NCBI RefSeq assembly: GCF_014885015.1
Contig: NZ_JABMIJ010000006.1
Span: 186,001-250,000, forward strand
Direction of reading: 5' to 3'
DNA from: Spirabiliibacterium falconis
GTDB taxonomy: Bacteria; Pseudomonadota; Gammaproteobacteria; Enterobacterales; Pasteurellaceae
DNA: 64,000 bases
Below are positions 48,274 through 56,778 of this stretch, piece after piece. A model generated the notes under the pieces. The model made no database searches. It was not told the DNA's origin and saw only the letters and a program-made list of their open reading frames with translations. Made by a program: the position numbers and the translations under genes. Every line of letters starts with the position of its first letter. Position 1 is the first letter of the stretch.

Positions 48274-49063
48274 GCCACAGGTAACCGCACTTTACCTCTA
48301 TCCGATTAAATCCACCCAACCCTATTGCGTGCAACAGGCAACGGTCACATCAGAGGGGCTACATTTTGATCGTCGCTTTATGCTGACTGACAACAATGGT
48401 GCGTTTATCACAGCTCGTAAACACGGTGGACTTTATGACGTCACTGCATATCCAACGCCACAAGGGCTTTGGATACAGCATCGTGATGGAAGCCATATTG
48501 AGGTGCATTATTCAGACTTTACTCAAACCGCACTTTGCACCGTCTGGGGAACGGAATTTGAAAGCCTAGTGGCGAAAGCAGATATTAATCAATGGTTTAG
48601 TGAAAAATTACAAAGTGCGGTACAATTACGCTGGTGCGGTTTTGCCAGCGAGCGACGAATCCAACGCTACCCTGATACCGCACTTTCATTTGCCGATGGC
48701 TACCCGCTATTACTGACCAATCAACACAGTCTCGAGCAAGTTCAACGACACTGCCCTGTCGAGATTGATATGCGTCAGTTTCGCCCTAATATCGTCATTC
48801 AACATGTACAAGCGTTTGCGGAAAATACATGGCAACGCATCAAAATTGGTCAGATTGAATTTATCAATGCTAAAGCCTGCGAACGCTGCATCCTGACAAC
48901 ACGTGATCTTGCTTCAGGTCAGTTACAACCAAAGTCTGAACCCTTTCGCACCCTAAAAAAACACTTTGCGAATGAGCAAGGAAAGCCGATTTTCGGTGCA
49001 AATTTAATCGCCATGCAATCGGGTGTGATTCATGTAGGCGATACACTGGAAATTTTAGCGTAA
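48263..49063 (+). CDS. ycbX: MOSC-domain protein YcbX, short form without ferredoxin domain
   Basis: A molybdenum-cofactor sulfurase C-terminal (MOSC) protein. E. coli YcbX, with a molybdenum cofactor, helps detoxify N-hydroxylated bases. The N-terminal MOSC barrel ALYLYPIKSTQP and the core motif FINAKACERCILTTRDLASG, with the cofactor cysteine, are present. The protein ends at residue 266 directly after the MOSC domain. The E. coli protein continues with a 2Fe-2S ferredoxin domain that is missing here. ATG 48263 is preferred; 48239 is possible. Confidence 0.88.
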   Translation: MKFKPQVTALYLYPIKSTQPYCVQQATVTSEGLHFDRRFMLTDNNGAFITARKHGGLYDVTAYPTPQGLWIQHRDGSHIEVHYSDFTQTALCTVWGTEFESLVAKADINQWFSEKLQSAVQLRWCGFASERRIQRYPDTALSFADGYPLLLTNQHSLEQVQRHCPVEIDMRQFRPNIVIQHVQAFAENTWQRIKIGQIEFINAKACERCILTTRDLASGQLQPKSEPFRTLKKHFANEQGKPIFGANLIAMQSGVIHVGDTLEILA

Positions 49064-49107
49064 AACAACAAAGTGCGGTTGAGTAAAATGTGGTGCAAAT
49101 CACAATT

Positions 49108-49122
49108 TGAGAATCTTTCTCA
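49108..49122. promoter_or_regulatory. Possible Fur box upstream of nrdA
   Basis: TGAGAATCTTTCTCA matches 12 of 14 defined positions of the 7-1-7 Fur site TGATAAT-N-ATTATCA. It is about 200 bases before nrdA. The rest of this 255-base gap also has a 7-base inverted repeat, TTTGATA/TATCAAA (49162-49190). Confidence 0.4.
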
Positions 49123-49222
49123 TTTAATAAAAATAATCGCATTTTCTAACTCATTGCTCTATTTGATATTTTAAAAAGTCAAGTATCAAACGGCAAATTT
49201 TCCACTTGAATTTCAGTTAAAT

Positions 49223-49270
49223 TATCATTATCTTGTACTTCGTTTTTTACAACACCACAAGATATAGTAT
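49223..49270. promoter_or_regulatory. Possible pair of NrdR boxes
   Basis: CCACAAGATATAGTAT (49255-49270) resembles the NrdR box aCaCwAtATaTwGtgt. A weaker copy with core ATTATCTTGT lies 32 bases upstream, a spacing typical for paired NrdR boxes. Position 50-95 bases before nrdA fits. Confidence 0.4.
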
Positions 49271-49318
49271 TTGTTAATATTTTTAACATCGTATTTATAA
49301 TCGCAAACAGGACATCTT

Positions 49319-51589
49319 ATGAATAAAGCATTGATGGTCACTAAGCGTGACGGACGCTTAGAACCGATTGATTTGGATAAAATCCACCGCGTTATTACAT
49401 GGGCTGCGGAAGGATTAGATAATGTGTCGGTTTCACAAGTTGAGTTACGCTCACACATTCAATTTTATGAAGGTATTCGCACTTCCGATATTCATGAAAC
49501 GATCATTAAAGCTGCTGCCGATCTCATTACTAAAGATACGCCTGATTATCAATACCTTGCTGCTCGTTTAGCGGTATTTCACCTACGCAAAAAAGCCTAT
49601 GGGCATTTCGATCCGCCACGCCTTTATGACCATGTGAAAAAATTGGTGCGTATGGGCAAATATGATCCCGCACTTTTAACCGATTACTCTCGTGAAGAAT
49701 GGGATGAAATGGATGGCTATTTAGATCACTGGCGTGATATGACATTTTCATATGCCGCCGTGAAACAGCTAGAAGGTAAATACTTGGTACAAAACCGTGT
49801 CACGGGTGAAATTTATGAATCAGCACAGTTTTTGTATCTTTTAGTGGCAGCTTGTTTATTCAGCCAATACCCACAAGACACGCGTTTAGACTATGTACGC
49901 CGTTTTTATGATGCGGTATCCACATTTAAAATTTCACTGCCAACACCAATTATGGCTGGAGTTCGTACTCCAACCCGTCAATTTAGTTCCTGTGTGCTTA
50001 TCGAGTGTGGTGACAGCTTAGATTCAATTAATGCGACCTCTGCGTCGATTGTTAAATATGTTTCACAACGTGCTGGAATTGGCATTAATGCGGGTGCAAT
50101 TCGTGCACTTGGTAGCCCAATTCGAGGTGGTGAAGCCTTCCATACTGGCTGCATTCCATTCTATAAACACTTCCAAACCGCCGTCAAATCTTGCTCTCAA
50201 GGTGGTGTGCGTGGTGGTGCGGCAACGGTGTATTATCCATTCTGGCATTTAGAGGTAGAAAGCCTGTTAGTGTTAAAAAATAATCGTGGTGTGGAAGATA
50301 ACCGTGTACGCCATATGGATTACGGGGTGCAGCTTAATAAATTAATGTATCAACGCTTGATTAAAGGTGGCAATATTACCCTGTTTAGCCCATCAGATGT
50401 ACCCGGATTGTATGCGGCTTTCTTTGCTGATCAAGAAGAATTTGAACGTTTATATGTACAATATGAAAACGATGCGAATATTCGTAAGCGTAGTGTCAAA
50501 GCCCTTGAGCTATTCTCTCTGTTAATGCAAGAGCGGGCCTCGACTGGACGTATTTATATTCAAAATGTCGATCACTGCAATACACACTCGCCTTTCGATC
50601 CACTGGTTGCACCTGTGCGTCAATCTAATTTATGTTTAGAAATTGCACTACCAACCAAACCACTTGAGCATATTCACGATGAAAAAGGCGAAATTGCCTT
50701 GTGTACACTGTCTGCATTCAATCTTGGTGCGCTCGACAATTTAGATGAATTAGAAGGACTAGCTGATTTGGCAGTGCGTGCGTTGGATGCGTTACTGGAT
50801 TATCAAGACTACCCGATTAAAGCGGCACGTATCGGCTCAATGGGGCGGCGTTCACTCGGTATCGGAGTTATTAATTTTGCCTATTATTTAGCAAAAAATG
50901 GCGTACGTTATTCTGATGGTAGTGCGAACAACTTAACACACCGCACTTTTGAAGCGATTCAATATTATTTGCTTAAAGCGTCAAATAATTTAGCCAAAGA
51001 GCTAGGCCCTTGTGGTTATTTTAATGAAACAACCTATGCAAAAGGTATTTTACCAATTGATACTTATAAAAAAGACATTGATAAACTCACTGATGAGCCA
51101 TTGCACTACGATTGGGAAAGTCTGCGTGCTGACATTCAAGAATTTGGTTTACGCAACTCCACTTTGACCGCACTTATGCCATCGGAAACCTCTTCGCAGA
51201 TTTCTAATGCGACCAACGGTATTGAGCCACCCCGTGGGCATGTGAGCATTAAGGCCTCCAAAGACGGCATTTTGCGTCAAGTAGTGCCTGATTATGAAAA
51301 CTTAAGCGACAATTACGAATTACTCTGGGATATTCCAAATAACGAAGGCTATTTGCAATTAGTTGGGATTATGCAAAAGTTTGTCGATCAGGCAATCTCA
51401 ACCAATACCAACTATGATCCAAAACGCTTCGAAGATGGCAAAGTACCAATGAAACGCCTACTTGCCGACTTACTCACTGCCTATAAATATGGCGTGAAAA
51501 CGCTTTATTATCAAAACACCCGTGACGGTGCTGATGACTCACAAGAAGACATCGATGACGGCTGTGCGGGCGGTGCGTGTAAAATCTAA
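49319..51589 (+). CDS. nrdA: Ribonucleotide reductase class Ia alpha subunit
   Basis: Large subunit that reduces ribonucleoside diphosphates aerobically. The N-terminal ATP-cone regulates activity (VTKRDGRLEPIDLDKIHRV). The active-site region contains SSCVLIECGDSL, and the finger loop NLCLEIALPT. The C-terminal redox pair is in GCAGGACKI (Cys749 and Cys754). Length 756. Upstream DNA has possible NrdR and Fur sites. Confidence 0.97.
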   Translation: MNKALMVTKRDGRLEPIDLDKIHRVITWAAEGLDNVSVSQVELRSHIQFYEGIRTSDIHETIIKAAADLITKDTPDYQYLAARLAVFHLRKKAYGHFDPPRLYDHVKKLVRMGKYDPALLTDYSREEWDEMDGYLDHWRDMTFSYAAVKQLEGKYLVQNRVTGEIYESAQFLYLLVAACLFSQYPQDTRLDYVRRFYDAVSTFKISLPTPIMAGVRTPTRQFSSCVLIECGDSLDSINATSASIVKYVSQRAGIGINAGAIRALGSPIRGGEAFHTGCIPFYKHFQTAVKSCSQGGVRGGAATVYYPFWHLEVESLLVLKNNRGVEDNRVRHMDYGVQLNKLMYQRLIKGGNITLFSPSDVPGLYAAFFADQEEFERLYVQYENDANIRKRSVKALELFSLLMQERASTGRIYIQNVDHCNTHSPFDPLVAPVRQSNLCLEIALPTKPLEHIHDEKGEIALCTLSAFNLGALDNLDELEGLADLAVRALDALLDYQDYPIKAARIGSMGRRSLGIGVINFAYYLAKNGVRYSDGSANNLTHRTFEAIQYYLLKASNNLAKELGPCGYFNETTYAKGILPIDTYKKDIDKLTDEPLHYDWESLRADIQEFGLRNSTLTALMPSETSSQISNATNGIEPPRGHVSIKASKDGILRQVVPDYENLSDNYELLWDIPNNEGYLQLVGIMQKFVDQAISTNTNYDPKRFEDGKVPMKRLLADLLTAYKYGVKTLYYQNTRDGADDSQEDIDDGCAGGACKI

Positions 51590-51604
51590 TTAATTGAGGT
51601 ATTT

Positions 51605-52735
51605 ATGGCTTACACTACGTTTTCACAAAACAAAAATGATCAACTCAAAGAGCCGATGTTCTTTGGGCAGAACGTGAATGTTGCACGTTACGACCAACAA
51701 AAATATGAAACCTTTGAAAAGCTGATAGAAAAACAATTATCGTTTTTCTGGCGGCCAGAAGAAATTGATGTGTCACAAGATCGCATTGACTATCAAGCGT
51801 TGCCTGAGCATGAAAAACATATTTTTATCAGTAACTTAAAATATCAAACATTACTGGATTCTATTCAAGGACGTAGTCCAAATGTGGCGTTATTGCCTGT
51901 GGTATCCATTCCTGAACTGGAAACGTGGATTGAAACTTGGACGTTTTCTGAAACCATTCACTCACGTTCTTACACACATATTATCCGTAATATTGTCAAT
52001 GATCCTTCCGTCGTGTTCGATGACATTGTGACCAATGAAGAAATTATTAAACGGGCGAAAGATATTTCTGCTTACTACGATGATTTTATTCGCGATACCC
52101 AACTCTACACCCTCTATGGTGAGGGCACTTATACCGTGGATGGCAAAGAATGCGTAGTGAGTTTACGTAGTCTAAAAAAACAACTGTATTTGTGCTTGAT
52201 GAGTGTGAATGCCTTGGAAGCCATCCGTTTTTATGTCAGCTTCGCCTGTTCGTTTGCTTTTGCTGAACGCCAATTAATGGAAGGTAATGCAAAAATCATT
52301 AAATTTATCGCACGCGATGAAGCCCTGCATTTGACGGGCACACAACATATTCTCAATATTATGGCATCGGGGCAAGATGATCCTGAAATGGTCGAAATTG
52401 TCGAAGAGTGTAAAGACGAAGCTTATGAGCTTTTCCTTGCAGCTGCCGAGCAAGAAAAAGAGTGGGCTGATTATCTGTTCAAAGATGGCTCAATGATTGG
52501 CTTAAATAAAGATATTCTTTGCCAATATGTCGAATATATCACTAATATTCGGATGCAGGCTGTGGGCTTGCCGCTACCATTTGAAGTGCGGTCAAACCCT
52601 ATCCCTTGGATTAACGCTTGGCTCGTGTCTGATAACGTGCAAGTGGCGCCACAAGAGGTGGAAGTTAGCTCTTACCTTGTTGGGCAAATTGACTCCAAGG
52701 TTGACTCCAGCGATTTTGGCGACTTTGATCTGTAA
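51605..52735 (+). CDS. nrdB: Ribonucleotide reductase class Ia beta subunit
   Basis: Diferric-tyrosyl radical subunit, 376 residues. Iron ligands are recognisable in the [37 protein letters not shown] and [12 protein letters not shown] segments. The C-terminus ends in DFGDFDL, the tail that docks to NrdA. Fifteen bases after nrdA. An uptake-signal hairpin lies between it and yfaE. Confidence 0.97.
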   Translation: MAYTTFSQNKNDQLKEPMFFGQNVNVARYDQQKYETFEKLIEKQLSFFWRPEEIDVSQDRIDYQALPEHEKHIFISNLKYQTLLDSIQGRSPNVALLPVVSIPELETWIETWTFSETIHSRSYTHIIRNIVNDPSVVFDDIVTNEEIIKRAKDISAYYDDFIRDTQLYTLYGEGTYTVDGKECVVSLRSLKKQLYLCLMSVNALEAIRFYVSFACSFAFAERQLMEGNAKIIKFIARDEALHLTGTQHILNIMASGQDDPEMVEIVEECKDEAYELFLAAAEQEKEWADYLFKDGSMIGLNKDILCQYVEYITNIRMQAVGLPLPFEVRSNPIPWINAWLVSDNVQVAPQEVEVSSYLVGQIDSKVDSSDFGDFDL

Positions 52736-52742
52736 CTGAGGC

Positions 52743-52767
52743 AACCGCACTTTTAAGTGCGGTTTTT
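52743..52767 (+). terminator. Uptake-signal hairpin between nrdB and yfaE
   Basis: AACCGCACTT and AAGTGCGGTT with a TT loop, followed by three more T residues, eight bases after the nrdB stop. It probably ends a large share of nrdAB transcripts before yfaE. Confidence 0.7.
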
Positions 52768-52771
52768 CATC

Positions 52772-53032
52772 ATGAAAGTGTATAAAATCACCCTTCCCCG
52801 CTTCGGCTATTGTGTTGAGCATAACAATGACGACGGTTCATTATTAGAAACACTGGAGAAACACGGCATTGAACACGAATATCAATGCCGCTCAGGATTT
52901 TGTGGTGCTTGTCGCGTCAAATTATTAAAAGGCACTGTGCATTACAACCAACCTCCACTTGCCTTTTTAAATCCAGACGAAATGCTACTGTGTTGTTGCA
53001 AAGTAGATAGTGATTTAGAGATTGATTTTTAA
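52772..53032 (+). CDS. yfaE: 2Fe-2S ferredoxin YfaE (NrdB cofactor maintenance)
   Basis: An 86-residue plant-type ferredoxin that reduces NrdB to maintain its diferric-tyrosyl radical. The cluster motif is YQCRSGFCGACRVKLLKG with a final cysteine in MLLCCCK. The ATG at 52772 begins five bases after the uptake-signal hairpin and no ribosome site is seen; a GTG at 52757 inside the hairpin is a poor alternative. Convergent with the FAH gene; their ends overlap by four bases. Confidence 0.93.
   Translation: MKVYKITLPRFGYCVEHNNDDGSLLETLEKHGIEHEYQCRSGFCGACRVKLLKGTVHYNQPPLAFLNPDEMLLCCCKVDSDLEIDF
52791..52798 (-). other. KOPS-like octamer GGGAAGGG
   Basis: Minus-strand GGGNAGGG match about 28 kb right of dif, pointing toward dif. 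Located at the 5' end of yfaE. Confidence 0.4.
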
Positions 53033-53685
53033 ATGACTTCTGTCTGGAATGAATATTGTGCTAATGTGAGTTCTAGCTTATCACCAGGATGCAATTGCCC
53101 GACACCTTTTGGCGTACCCGTTAGTACAATATCGCCTTTTTGTAATGTGAAAAATTGGCTCGCATAACTAATTAAGTGCGGTATATCCACTAACATTTGT
53201 GCTGAATGTCCCATTTGACGCAATTCATCATTAACTAACAAGCTAAACGTAATATCTTGCCAATCAGAAAACTGTACTGCGGGAATAAAGGGCGAAATAG
53301 GGCAAGCATTATCAAATCCTTTCGCAATTTCCCAAGGGTGAGCGTTCTCTTTACAGCGTTGCTGCACATCACGCAAGGTCAGATCTAATGCAATAGCGAA
53401 AGCGCTAACCGCACTTTTTGCCGTGTCCACGTTTGCTTGTGATACATTTTTACCGATTAACACGGCAATTTCTAACTCATGCTCAACACGCCCGAGATGT
53501 TTGGGAATAAAAATAGGATTTTGCAAACAGCAAAGTGCGGTTTGAGGTTTGATAAATAACAATGGGGCACTAGGTTCGGGGTTGTTTAATTCGTGAATAT
53601 GTTCACGATAATTGCGTCCAACGCAGACGACTTTGCCTGCTGGCAAATCCAAAATACTCCCTTTAATATCACGATGTTGATACAT
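53029..53685 (-). CDS. Fumarylacetoacetate hydrolase family protein (YcgM-like)
   Basis: A 218-residue FAH-fold protein. The typical metal-binding motif is RVEHELEIAVLIGKNV, with its two glutamates, near residue 65. KVVCVGRNYREHI and LTGTPKGVGQLHPGD are further signatures. Relatives include acylpyruvases and oxaloacetate decarboxylases; E. coli YcgM is close in context because ycgL is nearby. The exact substrate is not clear from sequence. Confidence 0.9.
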   Translation of the reverse strand: MYQHRDIKGSILDLPAGKVVCVGRNYREHIHELNNPEPSAPLLFIKPQTALCCLQNPIFIPKHLGRVEHELEIAVLIGKNVSQANVDTAKSAVSAFAIALDLTLRDVQQRCKENAHPWEIAKGFDNACPISPFIPAVQFSDWQDITFSLLVNDELRQMGHSAQMLVDIPHLISYASQFFTLQKGDIVLTGTPKGVGQLHPGDKLELTLAQYSFQTEVI

Positions 53686-53704
53686 AACGCCCCTCTATTT
53701 TACC

Positions 53705-54769
53705 TTATGGATTTACCCGTTGTTTTATGCGATCGGCAAACATACCAATACTTGTAGCGAAATAATTTGAATTATTCCAATGCAGTAAAGTGCGGTAATT
53801 ATTGGTCACTAAAAATGCTCGCCCAACCTCTTTATTTGGTTGCACTAGCCATAAATCAGCAGCATTAAGGGCTTGCCAGCGTTCATAATCCAACGCTGAT
53901 TTTGGTTGTACGCCTAATGCTTGCCATTGGCTTAAACTGCGTTTTTGCTCAGCTTTCGTACCAGATATCTCCAGCGATACCGGCATTGTTAAACTGACTT
54001 CTAAGCCCCAAGGTAAATTGTTATTCCAGCCAACAGTTGAGAGATAATTAGCAATGGAGGCAAACACATCATATTGGTTTTTCCAAATATCTTCCGTACC
54101 ATCATTATCGCCATCGGCGGCATAGCTTAAAAATGAGCTTGGCATAAATTGAGATTGCCCCATGGCTCCCGCCCATGAGCCTTTCATTCGTGTTCGATCA
54201 ATCACATTTGATTGTAAAATTTTGAGTGCAGCAATATACTCTTTACTGAATAATGCTTCACGTCGCCCATCAAATGCCAGTGTTGCAAGTACGGAAAGGA
54301 CATCATAATTACCTTGATAATAGCCAAAACTACTTTCCATTCCCCATAATGCCATAATATATTCCGTTGGCACACCATAACGCTGGCTAGCTTTCGTTAA
54401 TGCGGGAAGCTGCTGCCAATAACGTTCAACGGCAACATCAACCTTATGATTGGTTAAAACTTTATTCAAATAGCGGGTAATACCATGCGGATTTGGACTT
54501 GGTGGTGCATTACGATTGCGTTGTGCTCGTTCAGCTTGTGCATTATCTAGTTCAACAGCGCGTGCAATATAGTTAACATTCTGTCCTTTTTGTGCGATCG
54601 TTTTAGCACTAACGCCTTGATGACTGGCTTGATATTGTAAATATTGCACATAATGCTGAAATTGATCTAAAGTGCGGTTCGCTGGTGCTTGGGTTTGATA
54701 CAATACCGAAGTATTACTACTACAGCCTGCAAGTATTAGGCTGGTTAATAAAAGTGTACGTTTAAACAT
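53705..54769 (-). CDS. mltB: Membrane-bound lytic murein transglycosylase B
   Basis: Lipoprotein (lipobox LAGC, Cys16) that cleaves the peptidoglycan glycan chain with formation of an anhydro end. The catalytic glutamate is in MALWGMESSFGYYQG near residue 149. GSWAGAMGQSQFMPSSFLSYAADGDNDG-type sequence follows, where the SYA...DGDNDG loop resembles the calcium-binding site of Slt35. 354 residues. Eight bases from ycgL. Confidence 0.93.
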   Translation of the reverse strand: MFKRTLLLTSLILAGCSSNTSVLYQTQAPANRTLDQFQHYVQYLQYQASHQGVSAKTIAQKGQNVNYIARAVELDNAQAERAQRNRNAPPSPNPHGITRYLNKVLTNHKVDVAVERYWQQLPALTKASQRYGVPTEYIMALWGMESSFGYYQGNYDVLSVLATLAFDGRREALFSKEYIAALKILQSNVIDRTRMKGSWAGAMGQSQFMPSSFLSYAADGDNDGTEDIWKNQYDVFASIANYLSTVGWNNNLPWGLEVSLTMPVSLEISGTKAEQKRSLSQWQALGVQPKSALDYERWQALNAADLWLVQPNKEVGRAFLVTNNYRTLLHWNNSNYFATSIGMFADRIKQRVNP

Positions 54770-54776
54770 AATTATC

Positions 54777-55031
54777 CTATTTTGTTACGGGTGCCCACGG
54801 ATCTTTAGGGGGCATTTGTAAATAAAATCCTTCCGTTTGTAATTGCTGTTTTACCTGTTCAATATCGGCGCGTGCCAGTTTATTACGTTGGCTTAAATCA
54901 AGCATCATGACAAATTGTGCACGTCCAAACTGAGCAAGCAATAATTCAGGTACAGCACTAAAATCGTCTTTTTGGCATAAATAAAGATACATGCCCTCTT
55001 TTTTTGTGCTTTTATAAATCGCACATTGCAT
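54777..55031 (-). CDS. ycgL: YcgL domain protein
   Basis: An 84-residue protein of the YcgL (DUF709) family. The start MQCAIYKSTKKEGMYLYL at 55031 is preferred over a further five codons upstream. The family signature CAIYKS at the start and the MPPKDPWAPV tail near the end are visible. Function is unknown, but it is commonly beside minC, as here (divergent). Confidence 0.9.
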   Translation of the reverse strand: MQCAIYKSTKKEGMYLYLCQKDDFSAVPELLLAQFGRAQFVMMLDLSQRNKLARADIEQVKQQLQTEGFYLQMPPKDPWAPVTK

Positions 55032-55104
55032 TGAAATCCTCCGCATTTGACAAAATTTATGCTATATTGAGCTATTATACACGACATTACGCTAGTTCTC
55101 AGCA

Positions 55105-55767
55105 ATGCAGAAACAGATTATTGAATTTCATACTGGTCAGTTTTCTTCTATTGTGCTTACGCTTCATGGAGAAAGCTTGATTGCTATCAAAAAAGCACTC
55201 ACATTAAAAGTGAAAAAATCGCCTTTATTCTTCCATAATGTACCCGTAATTTTACAATACACACCCATCTTAGAAAAATGCGATTTAAATCAACTTAAAG
55301 CATTGTTATCTGAATTTGGTATTCATTTAATCGGGGTGAGTAACTGGCAAAACAACCTGCAAAAAGAATTAATTTTAAGCCACAATTTGCCTGCGCTGGG
55401 GAAAAGTGCCAATCAAGATGAACTAATTACACCACGCTACATTGCGCCATTAGTGATTAATGAAAACATCACCAAAAGTATGCCTATCTATGCGAAAGGG
55501 CGGGATTTGATCATTTATGGTGATGTATTACCCAGTGCAGAAGTTGTCAGTGATGGCAATATTCATATCTATGGCAAATTGCTAGGGCGTGCAATGGCGG
55601 GATTACACAATGAAAACTGTGCAATTTACACCCAATTTCTAGATCCTGAATTTATCGCTGTGTGCCAACGCCATATGACAAAATCGCTGATTCCAATTGA
55701 TTATTTATTACATAGCGTGCGGATCACAGCACAAGGTCAACATCTTATCTTTACTGCATTTGATTAA
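55105..55767 (+). CDS. minC: Septum site-determining protein MinC, without minD or minE
   Basis: FtsZ-assembly inhibitor. The 220-residue protein has the N-terminal MinC domain and a C-terminal beta-helix with YGDVLPSAEVVSDGNIHIYG and LLGRAMAG, clearly MinC. Two things are odd. No minD or minE follows, while other families have minCDE together. The RSGQ motif needed for MinD contact in E. coli is KSMP here (residues 124-127), one residue shorter in this region. It may act without MinD or be decaying. Divergent from ycgL as in E. coli. Confidence 0.9.
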   Translation: MQKQIIEFHTGQFSSIVLTLHGESLIAIKKALTLKVKKSPLFFHNVPVILQYTPILEKCDLNQLKALLSEFGIHLIGVSNWQNNLQKELILSHNLPALGKSANQDELITPRYIAPLVINENITKSMPIYAKGRDLIIYGDVLPSAEVVSDGNIHIYGKLLGRAMAGLHNENCAIYTQFLDPEFIAVCQRHMTKSLIPIDYLLHSVRITAQGQHLIFTAFD

Positions 55768-55875
55768 AAAATAGACACAAAGTTGAAAAGCTCTGCTGAA
55801 ATGTGTATGATGAAAGTGGTTTTTCTTTAAACCATCTATGAATAACTATAAGTTTTATAAATCAGGAGAAACAAT

Positions 55876-56019
55876 ATGAAAATGATTTGGGCTGTAATTT
55901 TTGCATTAACTGTGGGTTCTTTAACTGCATGTAATACTGTGAAAGGTGCTGGTGAAGATGTTTCAGCAGCGGGTCAAGCTATCAATAACACAGCATCTGA
56001 CGTACAAAAAAGCCTATAA
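55876..56019 (+). CDS. Entericidin-like small lipoprotein
   Basis: A 47-residue lipoprotein. The signal peptide ends in the lipobox LTAC (Cys19), followed by NTVKGAGEDVSAAGQAINN, the amphipathic pattern of the entericidin EcnA/EcnB family. An AGGAG ribosome site is well placed. Entericidins are linked to cell lysis or an antidote role in E. coli and are stationary-phase controlled; here the role is unknown. It follows minC by about 110 bases and ends with a strong terminator. Confidence 0.85.
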   Translation: MKMIWAVIFALTVGSLTACNTVKGAGEDVSAAGQAINNTASDVQKSL

Positions 56020-56030
56020 TTGAAGGCAAC

Positions 56031-56058
56031 AAAAAAGGGAACAGATGTTCCCTTTTTT
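56031..56058. terminator. Terminator after the entericidin-like gene
   Basis: AAAAAAGGGAACA pairs with TGTTCCCTTTTTT around a short loop, with T-runs on both strands. It also faces the zinc-ribbon gene end. Confidence 0.85.
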
Positions 56059-56075
56059 ATTGGAAAAAAGTGCGG

Positions 56076-56306
56076 TTAATTAGTCAGCCAACTGGCTAAT
56101 AAAATAACCACCGCAAAAATGCCTAACCAAATCAATTGTAACTTGGCACTTTTACGATTAATCTCTTTCTTTTGCTCACGAATGCGAGCCATTTTTTGAT
56201 TAAACGCTGCGATATTATCTGGTGCAAAAGAAAAACCACAATGAGGGCAGAAATTAACCTCTTGGGTCATTTTTTTCTTACATTCTGGGCAATGCGTTAT
56301 TTTCAT
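56076..56306 (-). CDS. Zinc-ribbon membrane protein
   Basis: A 76-residue protein. The N-terminal zinc ribbon is formed by CPEC (Cys6, Cys9) and CPHC (Cys19, Cys22). A basic helical middle ([17 protein letters not shown]) follows, then one C-terminal membrane segment ([17 protein letters not shown]). The ATG overlaps the ndk stop (ATGA), suggesting coupling. I do not know the function; the design suggests a cytosolic metal-binding head on a tail anchor. Confidence 0.8.
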   Translation of the reverse strand: MKITHCPECKKKMTQEVNFCPHCGFSFAPDNIAAFNQKMARIREQKKEINRKSAKLQLIWLGIFAVVILLASWLTN

Positions 56307-56722
56307 TGGGTGCAAATTTCATCATCAGTAAAAAAATATGCGATTTCACGCGCAGCGGAATCTACCGAATCCGAACCATGCACGGCATTACAGCTTTTAC
56401 TTTCAGCAAAATCATAGCGTAATGTCCCCACTCTCGCCTGTGCAGGATCGGTTGCACCGATTAACTCACGCTGCCCTAAAATCGCATTCTCTCCTTGCAA
56501 AACAGACACCACCACTGGTCCTGAGGTCATAAATTCAATTAATCCTTCAAAAAATGGCTGCCCTTTGTGTTCCGCATAAAATCCTTCAGCCTGCTCACGG
56601 GTTAATTTCAGCATTTTACTCGCAACAATGGAAAAATGAGCTTGCTCAAATCGCGTAAAAATTGCGCCAATAAGCTGTCGTTTTACAGCATCAGGCTTGA
56701 TGATTGAAAGCGTCTGTTGCAT
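56303..56722 (-). CDS. ndk: Nucleoside diphosphate kinase
   Basis: Balances NTP and dNTP pools. The active-site histidine is in CNAVHGSDS near residue 117, with the N-terminal [17 protein letters not shown] motif. The start MQQTLSI at 56722 gives 139 residues; 15 further in-frame codons lie in intergenic DNA. Downstream of pepB in the reading direction of the minus strand, as in H. influenzae. Confidence 0.96.
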   Translation of the reverse strand: MQQTLSIIKPDAVKRQLIGAIFTRFEQAHFSIVASKMLKLTREQAEGFYAEHKGQPFFEGLIEFMTSGPVVVSVLQGENAILGQRELIGATDPAQARVGTLRYDFAESKSCNAVHGSDSVDSAAREIAYFFTDDEICTQ

Positions 56723-56754
56723 ACATTGTATCCTTACATTATCAAATTTGTGAT

Positions 56755-56777
56755 AAAGTGCGGTCAAACCGCACTTT
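56755..56777. terminator. Uptake-signal dyad, pepB/ndk
   Basis: AAAGTGCGGT and ACCGCACTTT pair around CAA, immediately beyond the pepB stop codon and before ndk. No long T-run, so it may act partially. Confidence 0.55.
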
Positions 56778-56778
56778 G

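Noticed and set aside
48870-49142. 90-codon minus-strand frame over the ycbX end
   Set aside because: Antisense to the conserved MOSC motif of ycbX and lacks a ribosome site; a shadow frame.
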